Positions 16,044-22,897 of a DNA stretch of 24,159 nt are shown piece after piece. The notes beneath the pieces were generated by a model that had not been told where the DNA came from, did not search any database, and was given only the letters and a program-made list of their open reading frames with translations. The stretch's first letter is position 1. Each line of letters opens with the position of its first letter. The translations under genes were made by a program, and so were the position numbers. Location: contig JAKQXK010000470.1 of the NCBI GenBank assembly GCA_029561505.1, positions 1 through 24,159 on the forward strand, read 5' to 3'. Source of the DNA: Spirochaetota bacterium. Its GTDB lineage: Bacteria > Spirochaetota > Leptospiria > Turneriellales > Turneriellaceae.

Positions 16044-16609
16044 AGCGTCTGCGTGTGCAGCTATATTTGCTGCTCGCGATGGCACTGGCGCTGATTCAGG
16101 CATGTGCCACCCTCAGAAGTGGCTTCGCAGATACCGAATCTGAACCGCTTACCCCTGAATACCGCAAATTTCGCGGTGAACGCCGCCTGCTATACATTCA
16201 GAATTTTGAAAATCGAACATTTTCGCCACAGCTGACCGGCAGACTAAAAGATAAGCTGCAGGTGGCCTATTCGCGACTCAGTTCAGTCGGCGTTACCACT
16301 GACAAAAAGGCTGCGCAGCTGATTATGTATGGCAAAATTCTGTTTTATGCTGAAGAGCCCGGTGTCTACGATCGCTCAGCGGCACCCCTGACGTATAATC
16401 TCTCAATTGTCGCGTCGATGCGCATCAGGGCGCGAAGCCAGGGCGAAGACGACCTGCAACCCTATGAGCAACATACAGTGCGCTATTCAACGACATATTC
16501 AGCAGGTGAACCTCTGTTTGAATCGCGTTACACCGCAGAAGAACGTCTGCTAGACGGTCTCGCCGATCGTATGGTGAACGCAACATATGAGCCTGGGGCA
16601 AAAGAATGA
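16040..16609 (+). CDS. LptE-like outer-membrane lipoprotein
   Basis: 189 aa. A signal peptide ends in lipobox IQAC, lipidated Cys about residue 22. The mature part has the LptE layout: LLYIQNFENRTFSPQLTGRLKDKLQVAYSRLSSVGVTTDKKAAQLIMYGKILFYAEEPGVYD. This gives an Asn-Arg-Thr strand, a long helix, then a strand and the L-x-G-K-I type motif, followed by two further strands (YNLSIVASMRIRA, EQHTVRYSTTYSAG). LptE plugs the LptD barrel that inserts lipopolysaccharide into the outer membrane; lptD is not in the window. It overlaps the biotin carboxylase stop and the Nudix start by 4 bp each, so the three are co-translated. A generic spirochaete lipoprotein of the same fold is the alternative. Confidence 0.6.
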   Translation: MKRLRVQLYLLLAMALALIQACATLRSGFADTESEPLTPEYRKFRGERRLLYIQNFENRTFSPQLTGRLKDKLQVAYSRLSSVGVTTDKKAAQLIMYGKILFYAEEPGVYDRSAAPLTYNLSIVASMRIRARSQGEDDLQPYEQHTVRYSTTYSAGEPLFESRYTAEERLLDGLADRMVNATYEPGAKE

Positions 16610-17067
16610 TTCTCGCAACACTTTGTTACGTTCAGACCGGCGGCAAGACGCTGATGATGCACAGAAATAAGCGTGCCGACGATGTGCATCTTGGCAAATA
16701 CAACGGCCTTGGTGGTAAGTTTGAGCCCGGCGAATCGCCCGAAGAATGTGTCGTACGCGAAGTATTTGAAGAGAGCAACCTCAGAATTAAACCGCGGCTG
16801 CGCGGCGTCATGACTTTTCCGCAGTTTGCCAAGGGGCATGACTGGTATTGCTTTTTGTACACTGCCAGCGAATTCGAGGGTGATCTCAAAGATGATTGTC
16901 CAGAAGGCGACCTGGTGTGGATAGAGAACGAACGCGTGCTACAACTACCGTTGTGGCCCGGCGACCGCATTTTTTTGGAATGGCTAAACCAACCGAAATT
17001 CTTCTCAGCAAAATTCAGCTATGCAGGGGGAGAGCTCGTTTCACATTCCGTACAGTTTTATGGCTGA
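16606..17067 (+). CDS. Nudix hydrolase (8-oxo-dGTPase-like)
   Basis: 153 aa, cytosolic. The Nudix box spans residues 37-59 (G-KFEPG-E-SPEECVV-REVFEESNL). All catalytic Glu residues are present, but Asn58 replaces the usual Gly. The context LMMHRNKRADDVHLGKYNGLGGKFEPGES closely resembles MutT/YtkD-type 8-oxo-dGTP diphosphatases, which remove oxidised nucleotides. The length is normal. ATG 16606 overlaps the LptE-like stop by 4 bp, and its last 8 bp overlap the start of the ABC1 kinase gene. The real substrate may be another nucleoside diphosphate derivative. Confidence 0.85.
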   Translation: MILATLCYVQTGGKTLMMHRNKRADDVHLGKYNGLGGKFEPGESPEECVVREVFEESNLRIKPRLRGVMTFPQFAKGHDWYCFLYTASEFEGDLKDDCPEGDLVWIENERVLQLPLWPGDRIFLEWLNQPKFFSAKFSYAGGELVSHSVQFYG

Positions 17068-18367
17068 ACAAGAAAAGCTGACGACCTCGCCTTTTGGCCG
17101 CTTTCTGAAAATGGGAGCGCTGGCGGGTAAAGTCGGTTTTTCTCTCGTTGGCGAAAAAACTCTGGGTCTTTTTCTCGGCGAAGAATCGCGCGAGCTGCGC
17201 ATGGCACGCGCGTGGGCGAAAAATGCCGAAAAAATTGCTGAGACCTTAGGTAACCTTAAGGGTGGCGCGATGAAAATCGGCCAGATGCTTTCGGTGCAAG
17301 AAGCAATTTTGCCCAAAGAACTTGCGTTTGTTCTGAAATCGCTTCAACAGAATGCGCCAACGGTTTCGACTACCGTCATGATGCAGACGCTTGATGCTGA
17401 TATTCCCCACTGGCGAAATCTGGTAAAGTCGATAGAAGAAAAGCCGCTCGCAGCCGCTTCTATCGGCCAGGTACACAAAGCGGTGATGCACGACGGCCGC
17501 GAGGTTGCAGTAAAAATTCAATACCCGAAGATCGATCAGGCGATCTTCTCTGACCTCAAGAACCTGCGCCGTCTCTTTGAACTGATTCTTGAAAGCATGC
17601 TCGCCGCCAACCTCGATCACCTGTTCGCTGAAATTGAGGCACGGCTCATTGAAGAAGTCGATTACCGGCGTGAGATCATAAGGCTGCACGAGTTTCGTGA
17701 GTTCTACAAAGACGACGACCGCTTCTGCATACCGAAACCGGTCGAAGAAATGTCGTCACAGCGTGTTCTCACGACCGAACTTCTGCAGGGTATCACGATC
17801 GAAGAAGCGCGTAAGCGCAGCATGACTGAAAAGAATACGTGGGGGCAGTTGCTGTTTCGCGCGCTCGCAGCGCAGCTACTCGTTTTTCGCAAACTACAAT
17901 CTGACCCAAACCCGGCAAACTATGCCTTTCTCGAAAACGGTAAAATCGCGCTCTACGATTTTGGCAGCATCAAAGAACTACCTGATTGGCTGCACGCGGG
18001 TTATATGAAGACCATCAGCCTTTGCCGGCAGAACCGCTTCGCAGAAATCACTGCCGTAGCGGCGTCGATGAAAGTGACGATGAAAACGGGCGAAGACGTG
18101 CCGTTTAAACATGTGCAACTCTTTCACGACGCACTTTCGCCGGTGTTTCGCGAACGGCCATATCGCTTTAATACCGAGCGTGACCCCATTAAGATCATTA
18201 TCAATTATAACAAGGCCAACTTCAATGAGTTGAAGAATATAACCTTTCCCGGTGACATTCTGTTTATTGACCGCGCCATCGCGGGTTTGATTGGCAATCT
18301 GACCGCACTCGGCGCCGAGGCAAACTGGGCTGACGAACTTTTTTCGGCTATCGGCGACCCGACCTGA
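17060..18367 (+). CDS. ABC1/ADCK/UbiB-family atypical kinase
   Basis: 435 aa. Signature elements are the KxGQ motif KIGQ at 72-75, the Ala-rich nucleotide loop AAASIGQVH at about 131-139, Lys152 in VAVKIQYP, EEVDYRRE at about 198-205, the catalytic SDPNPAN at 281-287 and DFG at 300-302. These define the UbiB/COQ8 family, which supports isoprenoid-quinone or lipid handling through ATPase activity. The DPNPAN form resembles eukaryotic ADCK sequences more than the typical bacterial DPHPGN. I see no convincing C-terminal pair of membrane helices as in UbiB. ATG 17060 overlaps the Nudix stop by 8 bp; the open frame back to 17021 lies inside the Nudix gene and is less likely. It ends 1 bp from the convergent gene on the other strand. 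Confidence 0.85.
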   Translation: MAEQEKLTTSPFGRFLKMGALAGKVGFSLVGEKTLGLFLGEESRELRMARAWAKNAEKIAETLGNLKGGAMKIGQMLSVQEAILPKELAFVLKSLQQNAPTVSTTVMMQTLDADIPHWRNLVKSIEEKPLAAASIGQVHKAVMHDGREVAVKIQYPKIDQAIFSDLKNLRRLFELILESMLAANLDHLFAEIEARLIEEVDYRREIIRLHEFREFYKDDDRFCIPKPVEEMSSQRVLTTELLQGITIEEARKRSMTEKNTWGQLLFRALAAQLLVFRKLQSDPNPANYAFLENGKIALYDFGSIKELPDWLHAGYMKTISLCRQNRFAEITAVAASMKVTMKTGEDVPFKHVQLFHDALSPVFRERPYRFNTERDPIKIIINYNKANFNELKNITFPGDILFIDRAIAGLIGNLTALGAEANWADELFSAIGDPT

Positions 18368-18368
18368 C

Positions 18369-20576
18369 CTATTTCTTCAGATTCTTCTTGAGGTACGTGT
18401 AATATTTCACTTCGAGCGTATTGATCAGGTAACGGTAAAACTCTTGCTCGAAATCCTTTAGATTTGGCTTGAATATTTGCCGGTATTCTTCTGCAATTTT
18501 TGTGCGCGTCTGGTCTGAAGAGAAGTCTTTATAGCTGATATAGATGGCCGGCGGTACCTTGTTCATCGACTTCTTCACGATTTCAGTCGGTATCACGATG
18601 CAGACAGCATCTTCACGCAGTGCTTCGTAAACAGCCTGTTCGAGCGCCTTGCCGTCGAGGCCCCCCATTTCTGGAACATTGCGCTTCACCTCGGGCGCAG
18701 CGAGCTTCACCTTGTCGCGAAATTCAGCTTCGGTCAAAACCCGTTCTGAATGCTTCTGCGGCATATAGGGGAAAACCATAGCCGAACCATAACTTGCGAC
18801 CTTTGCCTTGACGATCGCCTGTTGTTCTGCCATGCGCTTCGCCATGTTATCTTCGGGCGATTCTTCTGCAGCAGCCCCCGCCCTTGCCTCTGCCTCACCG
18901 GCGCCTTTTTTGGGCTTTGGCTGAAAGTTGATTCTGTAAAAGGCGATCACCGAAACGAGAGTCAGCGGAAATACCAGCCAGAAAAGCTGTGTAGAATAGA
19001 ACATCGCAGCACCGAAAAGAATAGCCGAAATCAGTGACACAAGTACACCCTGCGGAATATTGTAACGGTTTGCGCTGCGCTCAAGCTGCTTGGTTTCGGC
19101 GTGCTTGTTGACGTTGTGCGCGCGCATCTGTGACAGGTTGATACGCTCTTCTGTCGACAGCCCCTGGTCGAGCGCCGGATCTTTGCGTTTAGCCAGTTGT
19201 TCGTACATGCTGGTTGCGATTTCGTATCGTTCGGCCGCCGAGGCGTCTGTCTTCATCTGTCGGCTGAGATTTTCAAGTACCGAACTCATGTATTTCTGGT
19301 CTACGAAATAGCAGATACCCGACCCGTCTGCCTGCGTTGCCTTATAAGAACCAAACCGTGTCATGAGCTTCTTCTCGAATTCGTTTTCCATCGCCATGGC
19401 CTGCGCCTCGTCTTTCACGGTGCGCAAAATTTCACGACGCAGGTCGATCTGAAACAGGTCAAGATTCTGTTTTGTGTGCAACTGCACCATGTTCTCGATC
19501 TTCTGCAACAGGTTGTCGACGCTCTGTGCCTGTTTACGGTTCACGAGTTTGTCTTTTTTTTCGATAAGCACGTTTAGCCACGCGACCGTATCGTTCAGTT
19601 TTTCTCTGATTGCGTTGTTTTCTTTGTCTTGAATGCGATCAAATGGATAAGCCCCCGCAATCTGCAGCAGCGCATCTACCTTCTCTTTACTCTGTTTTCG
19701 GCCTGGTTCTGCGGTCACTACCTGCGTTCTGCGATATTCTTCGAGCTGCGCGACGTATGGTGTGGCCCCGGCTTTTTTGGCTTTGTCATACAGCACGTTG
19801 AGAACAAATTTTTCCAGGCCGTCAGCGATAACCCGATAGTGGCGAATCACTTCGGGCACACGTGAGTAGTTGCCGCTCTCATCGAGCATCAGCTGGTCGA
19901 TAACGATATGATAGCGGTCGCCAATGCGATCGACAAGATCTCCGCTGCGCGAAAAAAATTCCCGCAGGTCGGTAAAAAAATCAGGTATCTCAATGTACGG
20001 TATCTGCAGCTTATCGTAACTTTTCTTCAACAGGCGCCGAAAGTCATATTCGAGTGAATAGAAGTCGGGATAAAAACGCGCTGACTTACCATCGAGCTTT
20101 ATGAGCGCCGCCCCTGGGTCTTCTTCTTCAATTTCGGTCGGCTTCGAACGTTTCGCTTCGAGCAGCGAGCGAATCAAGGGCTCAGACTTTGCCATCGCGG
20201 CACGCCGCAGCGGGCCAGCGTCACGTACCGCTGCCTTGTTCTTAGGTGGGTAAAACAGAAACAGCTGAAAGGCTGGCTTTGAGTGGTGTGAGACGAGCAT
20301 CGGATAAAGATAGGCAACCCGGTTTTTGCCGCCGTTGGCGAGATCGGTAACCTTCTTTACAGCCGCTTCGAGCGCAGTGGCGTTTGCGACTGAAATGTGG
20401 TCGAGCGCAAGATAATACGTAGGGTCATTGACGCTGACTTTCTTCTGCTCGATGAACCGCAGCTTCTCGTCGAGCTTGGCGAGAATTTCCATGTCGGCGC
20501 TGTTGGGCGCCGTGAGCGATGAACGGTCTTGAATGAGAATCGCAGACGCGTTGAATTCTGATGAGGGTTCTTGCAT
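18369..20576 (-). CDS. 735-aa membrane-anchored protein of unknown function
   Basis: No family recognised. Residues 1-500 are hydrophilic and mostly helical (for example LDEKLRFIEQKKVSVNDPTYYLALDH, and QSVDNLLQKIENMVQLHTKQNLDLF). A hydrophobic hairpin at about 507-550 holds two membrane helices (GVLVSLISAILFGAAMFYS and FWLVFPLTLVSVIAFYRI). It is followed by an Ala/Glu/Lys-rich linker and a C-terminal 160-residue domain. Both large parts should then lie on the cytosolic side. The Met at 20576 was chosen because upstream sequence, though open to 20801, passes through a large palindromic element. No Shine-Dalgarno is seen at 20576, so the start is uncertain. It follows the FecR-domain gene by 281 bp on the same strand and is tail-to-tail with the ABC1 kinase. 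Confidence 0.8.
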   Translation of the reverse strand: MQEPSSEFNASAILIQDRSSLTAPNSADMEILAKLDEKLRFIEQKKVSVNDPTYYLALDHISVANATALEAAVKKVTDLANGGKNRVAYLYPMLVSHHSKPAFQLFLFYPPKNKAAVRDAGPLRRAAMAKSEPLIRSLLEAKRSKPTEIEEEDPGAALIKLDGKSARFYPDFYSLEYDFRRLLKKSYDKLQIPYIEIPDFFTDLREFFSRSGDLVDRIGDRYHIVIDQLMLDESGNYSRVPEVIRHYRVIADGLEKFVLNVLYDKAKKAGATPYVAQLEEYRRTQVVTAEPGRKQSKEKVDALLQIAGAYPFDRIQDKENNAIREKLNDTVAWLNVLIEKKDKLVNRKQAQSVDNLLQKIENMVQLHTKQNLDLFQIDLRREILRTVKDEAQAMAMENEFEKKLMTRFGSYKATQADGSGICYFVDQKYMSSVLENLSRQMKTDASAAERYEIATSMYEQLAKRKDPALDQGLSTEERINLSQMRAHNVNKHAETKQLERSANRYNIPQGVLVSLISAILFGAAMFYSTQLFWLVFPLTLVSVIAFYRINFQPKPKKGAGEAEARAGAAAEESPEDNMAKRMAEQQAIVKAKVASYGSAMVFPYMPQKHSERVLTEAEFRDKVKLAAPEVKRNVPEMGGLDGKALEQAVYEALREDAVCIVIPTEIVKKSMNKVPPAIYISYKDFSSDQTRTKIAEEYRQIFKPNLKDFEQEFYRYLINTLEVKYYTYLKKNLKK

Positions 20577-20637
20577 AAGGGTCTGCGCGGTGGACGATCT
20601 TCTATCGCCTACATAGGGGGCAAATTTGAAAACATAG

Positions 20638-20653
20638 ACGGGCACGAGCCCGT
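20638..20653. repeat. Short hairpin beside the branched palindrome
   Basis: ACGGGC and GCCCGT form a perfect 6-bp stem with a 4-nt loop. It lies 16 bp from the outer arm of the large element. The heptamer TGCGACA occurs just after it (20653-20659) and again at the arm (20669-20675). Confidence 0.5.
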
Positions 20654-20669
20654 GCGACAACTCGCTGAT

Positions 20670-20820
20670 GCGACATTTTTGCATTCGCGGCGCCGCTAAT
20701 CTGCAAGAATACCCCCGCAAATCGGTGACGATTTGCTCTACGAGCGGGCAAAATGCCCGGTATTCTTGCTGATTTTTGCGATAAATCGCAAACCACGTCA
20801 CGGCGAATGAAAAATGTCGC
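20670..20820. repeat. Nested, branched inverted-repeat element (~150 bp)
   Basis: The outer arms 20670-20688 and 20803-20820 are reverse complements except for one extra G. Inside, 20698-20713 pairs with 20759-20774 (16 positions, one T-T mismatch). That stem encloses two perfect hairpins. One is GCAAATCG/CGATTTGC at 20717-20736 with loop GTGA. The other is CGGGCA/TGCCCG at 20745-20759 with loop AAA. A fourth hairpin, TTTGCGAT/ATCGCAAA, lies at 20775-20792. GCGGCGCCGC at 20687-20696 is a self-palindrome. Together these can fold as a multi-branched structure in either strand's RNA or in single-stranded DNA. The element fills most of the gap between the FecR-domain gene stop and the 735-aa gene start, both on the minus strand. 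Candidates are an ERIC/REP-like miniature repeat, a structured mRNA segment or small RNA, or a terminator/attenuator; it lacks a T-run. No second copy is seen in the window. Confidence 0.75.
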
Positions 20821-20857
20821 CACCTATGACAGCATGCGCGAATTATCGCCCGGGCTG

Positions 20858-22897
20858 TTACTCAACCGTAGGTACAATTTCTGGCGCAGGCGGTGTCGCC
20901 CCAAACGAGACATTGACGGTATTCCGTGTCGGCTCGCTTTTTTGTATTACGCGGCCCGATTTGTCAGCCTGCTGCGCGCGTACCTCCCATACCATTTCGC
21001 CTTCTTTTAGCCTCTTGAGGTCGGCGACGGGCAGGTTGGTGGCCTTCGTTGTGCGCGAGTCGATCAGAACGAGACCGCCCTTGCGTTTTTGAAACAGCTT
21101 AACCTCATATGAATTTGCACCGGCGACCGGCTGCCATTTGAGATTCAGACCCGCAGCACGTGTGATATCCACCTTTTGGTCATCTTTCGGGTAAACCTCG
21201 GCAACCGGCGGTAGCTTCTCTTGAACGGTCACCAGGTGGGCCGCAGTCTCGGCGCGGGCGACGTTATTTTCGAGCGCCAGCACCTTCACAAAGTACGTGC
21301 GTGGAGTAAGACCGGAAAATCGAAAGTCGCTGCCCTCAACGTTGATTTTTTTCAACACCTTTTGCATCGCAGCGTCTTCGGCGATTAACACCTGATATAC
21401 AGAAACTTCGGCGCTGCCACGCCAGCTGATAGCGAGGCCCACAGTTTTCTGTTCAGGTGGCAAGAACACTACCGACGCATTCGCCGGTTCAATGAGCTCA
21501 ACTTTGATTTTGTCACGCACTTCAAACGGCAATTCAGCTTTTTCTCCCGATGGGGATTTCACAAGTACTGTATATTTTCCCGCGGCGAGCGTTTGCGGCA
21601 GCTCAACGCTGCTGCGCTGCGTTTCGCCTGAATGCAGAATCTTTTCATTGCCACGTGCGCGAATCTCGTAACTCGCACGCTCTGCGCCCTCAAAACCGAC
21701 GATGGCTTTACCCGCTTCAACCTGACCGCGTGAAAATGTCGCGGCGCCGAGACTCAGAAACCCCAAAGTCGATTTTTTTTCGCTACGCTGAACCGTGACG
21801 CTACCCGTGACGGGTGGCAGCTGCGAATCGACGCGCCCAGACTCTGCGGCCGGGCGTATGCGATAAAAATAGCGGCCATCTTTTGGTAGGTCGACAACCA
21901 CCGAAGAGCGCGCTGTATTTTGCGCGAACACCGGGTTGTCAAACTGCGGATTATCGGCAACTTCGAGCAGTGTCGCGCTTACGCCGCGCGGTGGTTTCAA
22001 CTCGAAACGCACAGACGGTTTCGCATCGTATGACGAATTCTGCGAGTCAGGGCGAAGCACTTGATAGTTGCCCGACTCGACGATACGAAAATGGCGCGTC
22101 GCAGAGATAGCACCACCGTCGCCTTTGCAGCGGGTATACCAGTCACCGGCGGCGAGCGCCGCGGTCGCTTTGCCGTTTACGAGCGGCAACTGCCGCGCCG
22201 ACGCCATGTCTGAGCGCTGTGAAACTTCTGCTGTGCCGGCTTTGCCACTGCAGCCAAGAGTGACTTTGCCGGTTTTACCCGCGGCGAGAATCACCGCGTC
22301 TTCAAGAATACCCGTGAGCTGCAGCGTGATGCGCGCTTTTTTGCCTTCTGCGAGCACTTCATTTTTTGCAACAGTCTGCGACTGCCCGTCTTTCGCGACG
22401 ACCTGCACCTGGCCTTCTTTGACTTCGACCGCGGTCTGGTTGCCCTGTGTGCGAATGCTCGCGTCAGCCTGTGTGACGTTTATGGCCTGCCCATCAGTGG
22501 TCGTGACGATCGTCTGGGCATTCTGCGAACCGGCAGTTTTGATGCCACCACCCGAAAGCCGCAGCTTCAACCCGTCTTGCTCGAGATCGAGCTCGACAAG
22601 CGTGTTCGCTTCGAGCTTCAGCTTGAGCCCTGAATTCAGAACGAGTTCTGCATCTGAATAGTTGCCGGTCATGACGGCGTCGAGCGAATAGAGCGGTGAT
22701 CCGTTTTCTACGTCTTCCCATACCATGCGGTCTGAGAATTTACGCATCGCCACTTCGCGCTTGAAGAATACTTTACCGATCGATTCGCCTTTGCCTGCGG
22801 TGCGGCGGCTGTTGTGCAGGTAGAGCAGCCCCGACAAGATCGCGATGCCAATGAGCATCACGACGGTGAATGCCCCGTCAGCCTTCGAGAATTTCAT
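20858..22897 (-). CDS. FecR-domain membrane protein with beta-rich and FN3-like periplasmic domains
   Basis: 679 aa. One membrane helix lies at about 9-27 (FTVVMLIGIAILSGLLYLH), with the rest periplasmic. Residues about 45-160 form a FecR domain (WEDVENGSPLYSLDAVMTGNYSDAELVLNSGLKLKLEANTLVEL, then VEVKEGQVQVVAKDGQSQTV). The middle has several beta-sandwich-like segments, and the C-terminus has an FN3-like unit (LNLKWQPVAGANSYEVKLFQK ... MVWEVRAQQ). It ends in a Pro-rich tail. FecR domains here are usually structural or ligand-binding, not the FecR anti-sigma factor itself, and no sigma factor is nearby. ATG 22897 overlaps the 3' end of the cyclase gene by 20 bp; a GTG at 22918 is possible. The overlap points to a joint function or at least joint expression with the cyclase. 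Confidence 0.8.
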   Translation of the reverse strand: MKFSKADGAFTVVMLIGIAILSGLLYLHNSRRTAGKGESIGKVFFKREVAMRKFSDRMVWEDVENGSPLYSLDAVMTGNYSDAELVLNSGLKLKLEANTLVELDLEQDGLKLRLSGGGIKTAGSQNAQTIVTTTDGQAINVTQADASIRTQGNQTAVEVKEGQVQVVAKDGQSQTVAKNEVLAEGKKARITLQLTGILEDAVILAAGKTGKVTLGCSGKAGTAEVSQRSDMASARQLPLVNGKATAALAAGDWYTRCKGDGGAISATRHFRIVESGNYQVLRPDSQNSSYDAKPSVRFELKPPRGVSATLLEVADNPQFDNPVFAQNTARSSVVVDLPKDGRYFYRIRPAAESGRVDSQLPPVTGSVTVQRSEKKSTLGFLSLGAATFSRGQVEAGKAIVGFEGAERASYEIRARGNEKILHSGETQRSSVELPQTLAAGKYTVLVKSPSGEKAELPFEVRDKIKVELIEPANASVVFLPPEQKTVGLAISWRGSAEVSVYQVLIAEDAAMQKVLKKINVEGSDFRFSGLTPRTYFVKVLALENNVARAETAAHLVTVQEKLPPVAEVYPKDDQKVDITRAAGLNLKWQPVAGANSYEVKLFQKRKGGLVLIDSRTTKATNLPVADLKRLKEGEMVWEVRAQQADKSGRVIQKSEPTRNTVNVSFGATPPAPEIVPTVE

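Noticed and set aside
20670..20820. Integron attC site, tRNA-like cloverleaf or hammerhead ribozyme
   Set aside because: There is no attC core pair, no tRNA acceptor or T-loop signature, and the only CTGATG near the arm is not followed by the A or the GAAA box of a hammerhead. The nested stems are kept as an unnamed element.
20687..20853. Intrinsic terminator of the FecR-domain gene
   Set aside because: None of the hairpins is followed by a run of T on the minus strand, so a classic terminator is not supported.
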